Origin: Mucilaginibacter sp. OK098
GTDB lineage: Bacteria > Bacteroidota > Bacteroidia > Sphingobacteriales > Sphingobacteriaceae
Reading direction: 5' to 3'
Assembly: GCF_900142915.1 (NCBI RefSeq)
Contig: NZ_FRCM01000005.1
Coordinates: 496,001 to 560,000 of the forward strand
DNA: 64,000 nt
Shown here: positions 18,074 to 26,934 of the stretch, piece after piece
Layout of the letters: each line of letters begins with the position of its first letter
Numbering within the stretch: position 1 is the first letter of the stretch
Made by a program: the position numbers and the translations under genes
The notes under the pieces: model-generated
The model's database searches: none
What the model saw: the letters and a program-made list of their open reading frames with translations, nothing else
Told to the model about the DNA's origin: nothing

Positions 18074-20242
18074 TTACTTAACTTTAATTTTTATACCGGC
18101 GTTAACAACAACGCCATCTAAAGGCGCGTACAGATCTCTGAAAACAGGATTGGTTATTGTGCCGGTATAAATGCTTCCCCATCGGGTTTGCCGTTGATCG
18201 GTAAGATTTTCGGCATTGATAAATACGTCAAAGTGTTTCCACATTTTTTGAACAAGCAGTCCGAATGTATAAAACCCACGGCCGGTTGTTCCGTCGCTTA
18301 ATAATTGTTTACTGTTATAAAATCCTTCAATTCCAACCCTTAAACTGTTTTCAATTTCATAGGTAACATCTGCGCTGATCCTGTTTTTTGGCGTAAGCGG
18401 CTGCGTAGATGTTATGCCGTTAAAATGTTGTTTGGTATCGGTGTAGGTATAGCCTAAATAAATCCCTAAATCATCTATAAATATTTTAATGTTAGTTTCT
18501 GAACCTTTGCTTGCCAGGTTTCCTGGTGCATTAGCATAAATGTTGTCTTGCAATAATAGCGGCTGGTTTACCCTGGTATAAAAAAACAGCTGATTAATAT
18601 TTACAACCGCATCGCCAATAGTATTGCGATAATTAACATCACCGTTTAAGCCGTATGATTGCTCGGCTTTTAAATTAGTAATTGATACCGGCTGAATATC
18701 TTTATATCCCTGTTCTTCTGTTTGATCGCTAAATATAGTGGGCATTTTATAGCCCAGGCCGCCACCTAATCTGCTGGTTAAATGTTTATCCGGCTTAAAC
18801 AAAGCGTTTATCCGCGGCAATATAAAAACACCATTGGCCTTATTTGCAGGTGCTGGTGTATTATAATCAGCCCTTAAGCCGGTTTCCAACGAAAACCAGT
18901 TGGTTGCTTTATAGGTATTTTGAACAAACCCGCCCCAGGTATTAATGCTGTAATTTAAATAGGCCATAGGGTAGGGTACCAGCAGCTTATCGGTCCATAA
19001 GTTACCGCCCAATACCCAGTTGAATTTTTTATTGTGGTACACATAATTTATTTCGCTGTATGACGATGTTTGCTTGCCTGCGAAGCGGTATCCCGGCTCA
19101 GATAATGTGCGGTTAAAATAACCGGTAGTATTCTTAAAATTAAGTTGACTTGCCGTATCAATTTGATGTGTAAATGAGAGTTGGGCAGAAAACCGGTACG
19201 ATTTATTTTGTTCATAGTATTGATGCACATTGTCAGGCTTACCATTAACCACCTGTACATCCCCGCCAAGCCTGTTTTCATAGGTGCCGTTTAACCCTAT
19301 CCAGCCGGAATCCGTATCATTTGGATAAAAAAACAACTTAGGATTTAGGGTGAATCTGTTTGTTTTTGGGATGGCGGTAAAGTCGGTACCACCAGGGGCG
19401 TAAGCGTCGTTATGGTTATAAGATCCAAATAGGGTTGTGCCGATATGCTTCCATTTTTGCGAGTAATAGCCGTTAGCGTCGGTACCTTTGGCGGTAGTGC
19501 CGTTTAATAAAAAAGTTAGCTCCGGCTTATCCTGTGGGGTTTTACTGATCAAATTCACCAATCCGGCTATTGCGCCGCCACCATACAAAGTTGAGGCCGA
19601 TCCTTTTATAAATTCAACCTGTTTTAAATCCAGCGGAGATACCTGTAATAAACTTAATCCCCCTGAAAAACCCTGGTAAAGCGGCATCCCATCCTTTAGC
19701 AATTGTGTGTACCTGCTGCTAAGTCCCTGGATCCTGAAGTTAGCCGTGCTGCTAACCGCAGATGTTTGCTGAACCTGGATGCCTGTTGTTTCGCCTAAAA
19801 GCATTTTAATATCGCCGGGGCGCATGGTGCCCTTTTCGTCAAGTTCTTCCTGTGGCAGGGCTTCAATCCGGGTGGGAATATCTTTCAGGTTCTGGTTAGT
19901 CCTGGTGGTTTGGATAGTTACTTCTGCCAGCTCACCTGCTAAGGGTTCAAGGTAAATTTCTAATACTTCGCCGCTGTTTTTTGCAGGCAGGGTTAAGGTT
20001 TTGTCCTGTGAGATGTAACCTACAAAGCTGAATGTAATTACTACTTTCCCATCCGGGATCTGCTCAATAATGAGCATTCCGGCGGTATCAGCAGTTCCGC
20101 CTTTTTTTAAAGCGGAAATGGTAGCTGTGGCCCCTGGTAATGGTTGTTTTGTTTTATCGTCCCTGATTACGGCCTTAATTATATTTTGAGCAGATACAGC
20201 GCTGCAAGCCAACAGCGCCACAAGGGTAAAAAGTTTTTTCAT
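18074..20242 (-). CDS. TonB-dependent receptor
   Basis: A 722-residue outer-membrane receptor. It has a signal peptide (residues 1-18, ending SAVSAQ), a carboxypeptidase-regulatory-like domain (residues 20-110), a plug domain with IPTRIEALPQEELDEKG and VEFIKGSASTLYGGGAIAGL, and then a beta-barrel ending VVNAGIKIKVK. It is shorter than the SusC-type protein and has no SusD partner, so it resembles siderophore, haem, cobalamin or metal receptors. It lies 96 bp downstream of a small exported protein on the same strand and may be cotranscribed with it. Substrate is unknown. Confidence 0.92.
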   Translation of the reverse strand: MKKLFTLVALLACSAVSAQNIIKAVIRDDKTKQPLPGATATISALKKGGTADTAGMLIIEQIPDGKVVITFSFVGYISQDKTLTLPAKNSGEVLEIYLEPLAGELAEVTIQTTRTNQNLKDIPTRIEALPQEELDEKGTMRPGDIKMLLGETTGIQVQQTSAVSSTANFRIQGLSSRYTQLLKDGMPLYQGFSGGLSLLQVSPLDLKQVEFIKGSASTLYGGGAIAGLVNLISKTPQDKPELTFLLNGTTAKGTDANGYYSQKWKHIGTTLFGSYNHNDAYAPGGTDFTAIPKTNRFTLNPKLFFYPNDTDSGWIGLNGTYENRLGGDVQVVNGKPDNVHQYYEQNKSYRFSAQLSFTHQIDTASQLNFKNTTGYFNRTLSEPGYRFAGKQTSSYSEINYVYHNKKFNWVLGGNLWTDKLLVPYPMAYLNYSINTWGGFVQNTYKATNWFSLETGLRADYNTPAPANKANGVFILPRINALFKPDKHLTSRLGGGLGYKMPTIFSDQTEEQGYKDIQPVSITNLKAEQSYGLNGDVNYRNTIGDAVVNINQLFFYTRVNQPLLLQDNIYANAPGNLASKGSETNIKIFIDDLGIYLGYTYTDTKQHFNGITSTQPLTPKNRISADVTYEIENSLRVGIEGFYNSKQLLSDGTTGRGFYTFGLLVQKMWKHFDVFINAENLTDQRQTRWGSIYTGTITNPVFRDLYAPLDGVVVNAGIKIKVK

Positions 20243-20338
20243 GAAATAACAGGTAAGTACGCCGTTAAAAAAACGACTATAAAAGCGTTTAGCCTCTTTA
20301 TAAAAGAAGCCGGTATTTAATAAAAAGCAGGAGAAAGG

Positions 20339-20746
20339 TTATGCTAATGGGGGACGGAACAATTCTGAATAAAACGCTGTTACTTCGGTTGGGTTTTTTA
20401 AAGGGGTATGAAGTATTTTAAAATCCTTAATAAAAAGGTAGGGCAATTTAAGATCGCAATAAAAGAAGCTTGAAACAGTAGGTGAATGCTGAAATTGAAC
20501 CGATAGGGCTGAACTTTCGGGTTTGTCGCTTTTATTATGACCTAACAGGGTTTTACCGGCAAACAGGTAATCTCCAATAAAATCAACAATGCCATTTTCT
20601 TCAGGCGTTGCCAGTTTTTGGTATGAATGGTACATTTTTGGGATATCATTCATCAAAGAAAAATCGCAAAGCGGTAAGAAAGCACTCCCTAACAAAAAGA
20701 GGCACGCAAAAAAATAAGCGGTGATTTTTCTTAGCATTGAGTACAA
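20339..20746 (-). CDS. Small exported protein upstream of a TonB receptor
   Basis: A 135-residue protein with an N-terminal hydrophobic segment (ITAYFFACLFLLGSAFLPL) acting as signal peptide or anchor. Two Cys lie near the N-terminus and one in FFYCDLKLPYL. The start could be ATG at 20746 or ATG at 20737 (MLRKITAYFF), which gives a cleaner signal peptide. It is on the same strand as the TonB receptor, 96 bp upstream of it, suggesting an accessory role in the same uptake system. No recognised family. Confidence 0.65.
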   Translation of the reverse strand: MYSMLRKITAYFFACLFLLGSAFLPLCDFSLMNDIPKMYHSYQKLATPEENGIVDFIGDYLFAGKTLLGHNKSDKPESSALSVQFQHSPTVSSFFYCDLKLPYLFIKDFKILHTPLKNPTEVTAFYSELFRPPLA

Positions 20747-20785
20747 AAATAGGGATTTATTTGGGAGGAGGTGGAATTTGGCTCA

Positions 20786-21004
20786 TTACTTTTCTTTAAT
20801 GTCGAAATGGGCAATTATTTCGTTCAAAGTAAAGCTTTCTGTTTCGCCAGCTTCGTATTGCCTGTCCCGTTCTAATACTTCCAATTGCTGTTCTTTTGAT
20901 AGAACGGAATCTTCGTCACGTGCATATTCGTATTTCCTACGATCAAGAAAGGCCAATAGTGCCAGTTCTTCCTGTTTATTATGCGGATTAACTACGATAC
21001 TCAT
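20786..21004 (-). CDS. Small acidic protein, possible orphan antitoxin
   Basis: A 72-residue, charged, mostly helical protein (MSIVVNPHNKQEELALLAFL... ending IIAHFDIKEK). In size and in the start 'Asn-Lys-Gln-Glu-x-x-LLAFL' it recalls small Bacteroidota proteins that accompany RelE/ParE toxins. No toxin gene is next to it on either side, so this is either an orphan antitoxin or an unrelated protein. It reads in the same direction as the gene at 20339, with 39 bp between them. Confidence 0.6.
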   Translation of the reverse strand: MSIVVNPHNKQEELALLAFLDRRKYEYARDEDSVLSKEQQLEVLERDRQYEAGETESFTLNEIIAHFDIKEK

Positions 21005-21160
21005 GTAACAAATTCACAAAAAATTTAATTGTTAAAAATAAGAAGGCAATTGAAATAAATTGCAACTGATTTGTTTTCCATTTTTGCAATGCTAATCTAT
21101 CCTTTGATTTACGTGTGTTCAAATAGCTTTAAGTCTGGAAGTATGAACAGGCGGAAAACG

Positions 21161-21210
21161 ATCATCTGTATGCAGAGACGCCATACTTTGCGTCTTTGCA
21201 TACAGATGAT
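21161..21210. repeat. Long hairpin overlapping the stop of the 21210-22394 gene
   Basis: ATCATCTGTATGCAGAGACG pairs with CGTCTTTGCATACAGATGAT over 20 positions with one mismatch and a 10-nt loop. The inner AGACGC/GCGTCT resembles the GTAG-REP core, suggesting a diverged relative with extended arms. Its right edge touches the stop codon (21210-21212) of the minus-strand gene, so it would form at the 3' end of that mRNA. Confidence 0.75.
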
Positions 21211-22394
21211 TACGAATCTCCCCTATATTTCACTTCAAATAATTTATTTGGCTTTAAATAAATGTAATCATTTTTAAGATCGAGGATCATATTGAAGCGC
21301 TTCAGGGCGCCGTTGCCGAAGAAGTTGAGCGTATTTTCTACGCGGATTTTGCTGCTTAACACAATGGTTGGGATATTGGTGAGCGCGAAGCCATTGAGTT
21401 TTAGCACCGGGGCAATAACCGTATTGGTTTCGTATTTATGGCCGTCAGCATCACGAATGGAGGCGGTTTTGATCACTTTTAAATTGGTGGGGAAGTTTTG
21501 TTTGGCGGCCCATTCGCCGTTTAAAATAACGGCTTCAGCTGAGCCGTTGTCCATGATGAAGCCGCCGGTGTATTGTTTGCCTGCTATCTCGAAGGTGGCA
21601 TTAATGTAGGGGTCGTACCGGGTGAAGCCTAATTTTGCTTTGGTGTAGCCTTTTAAATCCTTTGGCAATTTAGAGTGAATGATCATCAGGCTTTTGTCGT
21701 AATCAAGCTCAATAATTTTATTATTGAACACCGTCCAGCCGATGCGGCCGTCCATATCGTCGGCGGCTAAGCTGGTGGCCGAAACAGGGGGATCATTCCA
21801 GGTCATATTGCCTACCTGCAGCTTAAATACCTTTGCCAGCTTGCTGTAGTTTGGTTCAGCCTTGCCTGCCAAAGCATCGGGCTGGTTAGCCAGCAACTTT
21901 TTTTTAAGGATGGCGGCCTTCGTGATATGAAAATCGAAGGAACTGATATCAAAATGCATGTTCAGCGTATCGGTATTGTTGATAACGGCCTTTACATGGA
22001 TGGCGTTAGCCGCAGTAAGCGTAAAGGGGATGGTGTCGTTGGTAACCAGGTTTCTTTTAAGCGGATCTTCCGGTGGGAAGGAGCTGGCAATTTGTGTATA
22101 GCAGGAATCCTTGCCGTTCAGCAGGATCACGAAATCAAACCGCGTGCCTGGCTTTACCTTTACTTTGATGGAATCGAGATCGGTATAAAAGGTTACCCAT
22201 TTTGTTTTGCGGGTCCTGCCGGCGGTGTAAACATCCGGCCTGGCAGTTGGTGAAAGCGACCATGCATTTTTATCCAGGATGCCACCATCGTTAATGGCTA
22301 CCTTTTTGGAGGTTGCTTTGATAACCGGCAGGCTTGTTTGGGCGAAAATGGGTTGGGTTAGGAGCAGGGGGAAGAGGAGGTGGAGGTATTTCAT
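21210..22394 (-). CDS. Exported protein with possible pepsin/retropepsin-like domain
   Basis: A 394-residue protein with a signal peptide (MKYLHLLFPLLLTQPIFAQ). The N-terminal half is of a type seen in Bacteroidota secreted proteins (KWVTFYTDLDSIKVKVKPG, FVILLNGKDSCYTQI). The C-terminal half (about residues 200-394) has repeated beta features like clan AA aspartic proteases: IGWTVFNNKIIELDYDKSLM, FIMDNGSAEAVI and GNGALKRFNMILDLKNDYI. The expected catalytic D-T/S-G reads D-N-G, so activity is doubtful. It may be a binding or inactive homologue. Family assignment is by pattern only. Confidence 0.6.
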   Translation of the reverse strand: MKYLHLLFPLLLTQPIFAQTSLPVIKATSKKVAINDGGILDKNAWSLSPTARPDVYTAGRTRKTKWVTFYTDLDSIKVKVKPGTRFDFVILLNGKDSCYTQIASSFPPEDPLKRNLVTNDTIPFTLTAANAIHVKAVINNTDTLNMHFDISSFDFHITKAAILKKKLLANQPDALAGKAEPNYSKLAKVFKLQVGNMTWNDPPVSATSLAADDMDGRIGWTVFNNKIIELDYDKSLMIIHSKLPKDLKGYTKAKLGFTRYDPYINATFEIAGKQYTGGFIMDNGSAEAVILNGEWAAKQNFPTNLKVIKTASIRDADGHKYETNTVIAPVLKLNGFALTNIPTIVLSSKIRVENTLNFFGNGALKRFNMILDLKNDYIYLKPNKLFEVKYRGDS

Positions 22395-22505
22395 GGGTGT
22401 TTGTTGCGTGGTTTGTTGGCTTTGAAGATACGGAAGAAAAATTATTAGGCAAATCCTGCATGTTCAAACGTCAGATATTTTGATAGACTGAGCAAATTCA
22501 GCATT

Positions 22506-23036
22506 TCAATTAGAGGCGGAAAGTATCGTCAACCCAAACCAGGAACCCATATAAATTATAAATACTATAAAATCTGTTGAGCTCACTTTTTTATTGTCAA
22601 ATAAATCCGGACCTCCGCCTTTGGGCGGAGCAACAAATTCGCGCCCCTGCATTTTTAAACTTAAATATCTCAATAATTGAAAAAGAGCTAGCAGCACAAT
22701 TGTATTGGCCAATCCAAACGCTGGATTTCCACGGCGCATTTGCAATGTTGAATCGTCCTTAAAAATCAGGAAAAGCATAACGTGTATAACGCCAAAGCCA
22801 AACCATATTAAATATGATTTGAAATTTCTTAATGATGTATACAAACCAAAGTATAGTGACAGCTGGGATAATAAGGCATACATTACTACAATAACTTGCT
22901 TATTGTGAGGATTGCCCAAAATGGCTAATAGAATGACTCCAATAGTAACAAAAGCATAGATTATCATGGAAACTATTTCCCATGATTTAAGGTTTTCATA
23001 ATAAATAAATGGTTTTTTATCTTTGATTTTTTTCAT
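22506..23036 (-). CDS. Hypothetical integral membrane protein
   Basis: A 176-residue protein with about five hydrophobic helices (IVSMIIYAFVTIGVILLAIL, VIVVMYALLSQLSLYFGLY, YLIWFGFGVIHVMLFLIF, TIVLLALFQLLRYLSL and a final FIVFIIYMGSWFGLTIL). The N-terminus is Lys-rich and cytoplasmic. No conserved charged residues inside helices suggest a transporter. It is a single gene with a repeat-containing upstream region. Function is unknown. Confidence 0.7.
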   Translation of the reverse strand: MKKIKDKKPFIYYENLKSWEIVSMIIYAFVTIGVILLAILGNPHNKQVIVVMYALLSQLSLYFGLYTSLRNFKSYLIWFGFGVIHVMLFLIFKDDSTLQMRRGNPAFGLANTIVLLALFQLLRYLSLKMQGREFVAPPKGGGPDLFDNKKVSSTDFIVFIIYMGSWFGLTILSASN

Positions 23037-23622
23037 TGTGATAATTGGTGCGATTACAAATCTATTAATTGAGTAAACAATCCTGTTAAATATTATTACT
23101 CAAATTAATTACCCTGCCCGTATCCATGCTTGAACAGGCAGGATTCTAGATTCAGTTTAAAATGTCTTCAATTGACACGAAAATACAACGTGTTTAAATT
23201 ATAAAATACGGATGTAGCATATTTTCAGTCCCCGCAGGGTCTCGCATCGCGGACCCTGCGCTGGTTTGCAATCATTCATGCGCATGGATAATGCCAGCCG
23301 CATACTGAGCACGCGGGCGCAGGGGCCCTTTCAGGAGACCCTGCGAAAACAAAAAATTGGCATGCCTGATTATCAATATGTTAGCTGGTATTTACCATTG
23401 CTTAAAAGTAAAATAGCTGATAATCAGTATGTTCCGCTACGTTCCGGGTGTTCCGCGTGTAAAAATGGAACGCTGGAACACTTGCAGTCCTTCAGTATCG
23501 AATGCTTTTAACTCAAAACCGCAAGCCTCGATGCCCGCTTTCGTTTCAGTCAATAACAAATCATCCCCCCTACATCTCCACCCAAAATCCTCAAACTCGC
23601 TCTCCATTTTCCCTAAATTAAT
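23037..23622. repeat. Intergenic region with CGCAGGGTC palindromes and a word hairpin
   Basis: About 600 bp without a convincing gene. A palindrome CGCAGGGTC...GACCCTGCG lies at 23233-23260 and a degenerate inverted relative at 23318-23345. TGATTATCA (about 23367) and TGATAATCA (about 23418) are mutually complementary. A hairpin of GTTCC words (23429-23460) pairs with GGAACGCTGGAACAC (23467-23481). Open frames here on both strands are composed of these repeats. Confidence 0.6.
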
Positions 23623-23630
23623 TACATTTG
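23623..23630 (+). promoter_or_regulatory. Promoter -7 element for the EVE protein gene
   Basis: TACATTTG fits the TAnnTTTG consensus and lies 14 nt before the ATG at 23645. Confidence 0.45.
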
Positions 23631-23644
23631 GCAAAAACCTTAAT

Positions 23645-24052
23645 ATGCAATATTGGCTTGTAAAATCGGAACCGGTAAAATACAGTTGGGAAAAGTTTAA
23701 TAAAGAGGGTCGTACCTTTTGGGATGGCGTTCGCAATTACCAGGCACGTAACAATTTACGCGAAATGAAAGAAGGCGACCTGGTGCTGTTTTACCACAGC
23801 AACGATGGTAAAGAAGTAGTAGGCATTGCCAAAGTTGCCAAAGAATTTTACCAGGACCCCACCACCAGCGACCCGAACTGGGTGGTGATAGACCTTGTGC
23901 CTGTTGAATCTTTAAAAACCCCGGTAACACTGGAAGAAATAAAGGCTGATGAACGGCTGAAAGAGGTAGGCCTGGTACGCCAGGGGCGCTTGTCTGTAAT
24001 GGGCCTTAAACGCGAGGAGTTTGACCGTATTGTTGAACTTGGCAGCCGGTAA
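23645..24052 (+). CDS. EVE domain-containing protein
   Basis: A 135-residue protein consisting of a single EVE domain (PUA-like fold). Motifs are the opening MQYWLVKSEP, YSWEKF, WDGVRNYQARNNLREMK and GDLVLFYHSN, then VVGIAKV and the C-terminal LVRQGRLSVM. EVE proteins bind modified bases in nucleic acids; the ligand here is unknown. A longer in-frame reading back to 23429 consists of intergenic repeat, so the ATG at 23645, after a promoter-like element, is chosen. The CBM9-like gene follows after 4 bp, so the two are probably cotranscribed, though functionally unrelated. Confidence 0.92.
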   Translation: MQYWLVKSEPVKYSWEKFNKEGRTFWDGVRNYQARNNLREMKEGDLVLFYHSNDGKEVVGIAKVAKEFYQDPTTSDPNWVVIDLVPVESLKTPVTLEEIKADERLKEVGLVRQGRLSVMGLKREEFDRIVELGSR

Positions 24053-24056
24053 GCAG

Positions 24057-25184
24057 ATGAAAAAAGGATCACAGGTTTGTTATTCGAAAATAATTATTGC
24101 TGCGCTTGTTCTTTTTAGCACAACAGCAGCTACGGCACAACAGCAATTTAAAGGGCTGGAGAATTTATTTACCACCCCCAAAAGTTACGTTGCAGGCTAT
24201 ACAAAAAATGCCCCGTTAATTGATGGTGATATAAACGATGCTGCATGGCAGCAGGCAAAATGGAGCGATGATTTTGTAGATATTGAGGGCAACCTTAAAC
24301 CCAATCCGCCGCTGAAAACAAACATCAAAATGCTTTGGGACGATACCTGCCTGTACATGGCGGTAAAGGTTATGGATCCGAATGTGTGGGCCACCCTGAA
24401 AAAACGTGATGACATCATTTTTATGGATAATGATGTGGAGGTTTTTATCGACCCGGGCAACACAACCCACGAGTATTTTGAAATAGAATGGAACGCTATA
24501 AACAGCATTTTCGATTTGTTTTTGAACAAACCTTACCGCAACCAGGGCAGGCCCATAAGCAGCTGGGACGTTAAAGGGATGCGGTCGGCTGTTAAGATCC
24601 AGGGTACGTTGAATGACCCTTCGGATACGGATAAAGGGTGGACGGTTGAAATAGCAATCCCTTTTAAAGCCCTGAGCCTTGGTAACAGAAGGTCGGCACC
24701 CGGAGAAGGTACTTTTTGGCGCTTTAACTTTTCGAGGGTGGAGTGGGACACCAAAGTAGTTAACGGTAAATATGAAAAGCTAAAAGATAATAACGGTCGC
24801 AACCTGCCTGAACATAATTGGGTATGGAGCCCGCAGGGTGTTATAAACATGCATTTCCCCGAACGCTTTGGCTACCTGCAGTTCACAAAAAAGGATAATG
24901 CCCCCGCATTTGTTTTGCCCTATTCCGAACTGCAGAAGCAGTACTTATGGCTGGTTTATTACCGGCAAACTGCATGGTTTAGGGAACATGGCGTTTATGC
25001 ACAATCGTTAAAGGAACTTGACGTTGATGATAAGGTGACCATAAACGGAAATGTGAGCGATTTGAAACTGGAAGCCACCCCGCACCAGTTTATGGCGCTG
25101 ATCACCGATAAAAAAGACAATATTACCTGGAGGATAAACCAGGAAGGTTTAGTTGGTAAATTAAGTAATAATCCCAATGAATAA
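24057..25184 (+). CDS. Carbohydrate-binding family 9-like exported protein
   Basis: A 375-residue secreted protein. The start MKKGSQVCYSKIIIAALVL is followed by a signal peptide ending TAATAQQ. The core (about residues 45-250) shows the CBM9-like pattern: PLIDGDINDAAWQQAKWSDD, MLWDDTCLYMAVKVMDP, DNDVEVFIDPG, EYFEIEWNAIN and GWTVEIAIPF. It continues with WNFSRVEW-type WRFNFSRVEWD and HFPERFGYLQF. Such modules bind sugars at the cell surface. It overlaps the GH10-like gene by 8 bp, implying coupled translation and a joint role in glycan handling. Confidence 0.85.
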   Translation: MKKGSQVCYSKIIIAALVLFSTTAATAQQQFKGLENLFTTPKSYVAGYTKNAPLIDGDINDAAWQQAKWSDDFVDIEGNLKPNPPLKTNIKMLWDDTCLYMAVKVMDPNVWATLKKRDDIIFMDNDVEVFIDPGNTTHEYFEIEWNAINSIFDLFLNKPYRNQGRPISSWDVKGMRSAVKIQGTLNDPSDTDKGWTVEIAIPFKALSLGNRRSAPGEGTFWRFNFSRVEWDTKVVNGKYEKLKDNNGRNLPEHNWVWSPQGVINMHFPERFGYLQFTKKDNAPAFVLPYSELQKQYLWLVYYRQTAWFREHGVYAQSLKELDVDDKVTINGNVSDLKLEATPHQFMALITDKKDNITWRINQEGLVGKLSNNPNE

Positions 25185-26259
25185 ACGCGAGTTTTTAAAA
25201 GCCAGCCTGGTAGTTGGTGCAGCATCTGCTTTGCCCTATAAAGGCTCGGCAACTATAATTACTTCCGCTAAAAAGCAAAAAAAGCTTAAAAACTGGGTGT
25301 GGACCAACCCCAACCAAAAAGATACTGACGATGAGCTTAATACCCGTTACTCTGCTTTTAAGGCCGGTGGCATAACCGGGATCTTCTTTGAAGCAGATAG
25401 CGAAAGGCATTTCCGTGCGGCTAAGGCTCATGGCCTTGAAGCGCATCGCTGGATCTGGACGTTTAACCGTGCCGAGCTGGTAAGTATCCACCCTGACTGG
25501 TACAGCAAAAACCGCAATGGAGACTCTTGTGCCGATAAGCCACCCTATGTAAATTATTACCGCTGGCTTTGCCCGTCGCGCCCGGAAGTGCAGCAATATT
25601 TGGAGCAGCAGGTTACCGATATTTTAGCTAAAGATTATGTTGATGGCATCCACCTGGATTATGTGCGGTACTGCGATGTGGTATTACCCGTGAACCTGTG
25701 GGATAAATACAAAATTGAACAAACCAAAGAGCTGCCCGAATATGATTACTGCTATTGCGAAGTCTGCCGTGCGAAATTTAAAGAGCAATACGGAACTGAT
25801 CTGTCTGACATTCAATTCCCTGAAGCAAGCTTATCATGGCGGTTATTCAGGTACAATAACATCATCAGGGTCGTAAATAGCATCTCTGCTATTGCGCATC
25901 AGCATAAAAAATTAATTACAGCCGCTGTGTTCCCAACGCCCGAAGTTGCTCGTCGTAACGTAAGACAGGATTGGACCAACTTTAAGCTGGATGGTGTTTG
26001 TCCGATGATCTATCACGGTTTTTATAAAGAAAAGGTAGGCTGGATAGGTGATGCCGTTGCCGAAGGGATCCACTTTTTAGCAGGCGCGTTCCCGCTTTAT
26101 GCAGGTTTATATTTATCCGATTTTAATAATGATGATGAAGTAAGGCAGGGGATCCAGGTAGCATTAAAAAACGGTGCATCAGGTGTATCGTTTTTTGGGA
26201 ATGTAACACCACAGGTACTGGATATTTTGAAGAGTGAGCTTGGGGTAGTGCATACGTAA
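25177..26259 (+). CDS. Family 10-like glycosyl hydrolase (GHL10/DUF187 type), exported
   Basis: A 360-residue protein. The N-terminus MNKREFLKASLVVGAASALP resembles a weak twin-arginine or Sec signal. A TIM-barrel of the glycosyl-hydrolase-like 10 family follows: GITGIFFEADS, HPDWYSKN, LCPSRPEVQQYL, YVDGIHLDYVRY (a hallmark, with putative catalytic acid), and later CPMIYHGFYKEK and GVSFFGNV. The activity of this family is mostly putative. Its ATG lies inside the last codons of the CBM9-like gene (8-bp overlap), a tight two-gene unit for glycan degradation. Confidence 0.82.
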   Translation: MNKREFLKASLVVGAASALPYKGSATIITSAKKQKKLKNWVWTNPNQKDTDDELNTRYSAFKAGGITGIFFEADSERHFRAAKAHGLEAHRWIWTFNRAELVSIHPDWYSKNRNGDSCADKPPYVNYYRWLCPSRPEVQQYLEQQVTDILAKDYVDGIHLDYVRYCDVVLPVNLWDKYKIEQTKELPEYDYCYCEVCRAKFKEQYGTDLSDIQFPEASLSWRLFRYNNIIRVVNSISAIAHQHKKLITAAVFPTPEVARRNVRQDWTNFKLDGVCPMIYHGFYKEKVGWIGDAVAEGIHFLAGAFPLYAGLYLSDFNNDDEVRQGIQVALKNGASGVSFFGNVTPQVLDILKSELGVVHT

Positions 26260-26268
26260 TTATCCGTT

Positions 26269-26380
26269 TGTCATTGCGAGGAACGAAGCAACCGCGAACT
26301 ATACAGAGCGAATAGAAAGGTGTAGAACTTGCATAGCCGCTTAGCATGCGTGCGGTTGCCACGCTGCGCTCGCAATGACA
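26269..26380. repeat. GTCATTGCGAG intergenic repeat, copy A
   Basis: A 112-bp element bounded by TGTCATTGCGAG and CTCGCAATGACA. The left part (GGAACGAAGCAACCGCGAACT) and right part (GTGCGGTTGCCACGCTGCGC) can pair partly around AACCGC/GCGGTT. It is nearly identical in layout to 33181-33292. It lies between convergent genes. Confidence 0.8.
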
Positions 26381-26386
26381 AATTTC

Positions 26387-26911
26387 TTATTTCTCCTCCT
26401 CCCCAAAAAACAAAGCCTTCAGCTCAGTAGCCTCGTCGGGTTTCATTTTGCCGGCAAGGATAAGGCGCAATTGCCTGCGGCGAAGTGCGCCTTCAAATAA
26501 CACCATATCTTCAATAGTTTCGGGGATCAGTTCAGGTACAGGGATGGTGCGGTTGTTTTGATCAAGGGCCACAAAGGTGTAATAGGCCTCGTTGCTTTTA
26601 ACCCGGGTGCCCGATGGGATATTTTCGGCCCATACGTCAAGTCTTACTTCAACCGAGCTATTGAATGCTCTGGAAACCTTGGCTTCAATGGTTACCACAT
26701 CGCCCAGCTTAATAGAATGCTTAAAGGAAACATTATCAACCGAAGCGGTTACCACTATGCGGTTGCAATGTTTTTGACCGGCAATAGCCGCCGCGATATC
26801 CATCCAGTGTAATAAACGCCCGCCCATTAAATTATTCAGAGTATTGGTGTCATTGGGCAGTACCAGCTCATTCATTATGGTGTGCGATTCTTTGGGCGTT
26901 TTTCCTTTCAT
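26387..26911 (-). CDS. Acyl-CoA thioesterase (hotdog fold)
   Basis: A 174-residue cytoplasmic enzyme predicted to hydrolyse acyl-CoA. Motifs of the YciA/BACH-type single hotdog family are ELVLPNDTNTLNNLMGGRLLHWMD (the Asn and Asp cluster at the active site), GQKHCNRIVVTASVDNVSFKHSIKLGD and SNEAYYTFVALD. The C-terminal extension (FEGALRRRQLRLILAGK) is typical of Bacteroidota members. Single gene, convergent with the GH10-like gene and divergent from the S9 peptidase. Confidence 0.9.
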   Translation of the reverse strand: MKGKTPKESHTIMNELVLPNDTNTLNNLMGGRLLHWMDIAAAIAGQKHCNRIVVTASVDNVSFKHSIKLGDVVTIEAKVSRAFNSSVEVRLDVWAENIPSGTRVKSNEAYYTFVALDQNNRTIPVPELIPETIEDMVLFEGALRRRQLRLILAGKMKPDEATELKALFFGEEEK

Positions 26912-26934
26912 AGCGCAAAGATAGTTATTGAAGG

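Noticed and set aside
23266..23736. Overlapping open frames on both strands upstream of the EVE gene
   Set aside because: They run through the CGCAGGGTC and GTTCC-word repeats. The minus-strand reading (FEDFGWRC...) looks protein-like for about 50 residues but has no leader and ends in repeat.
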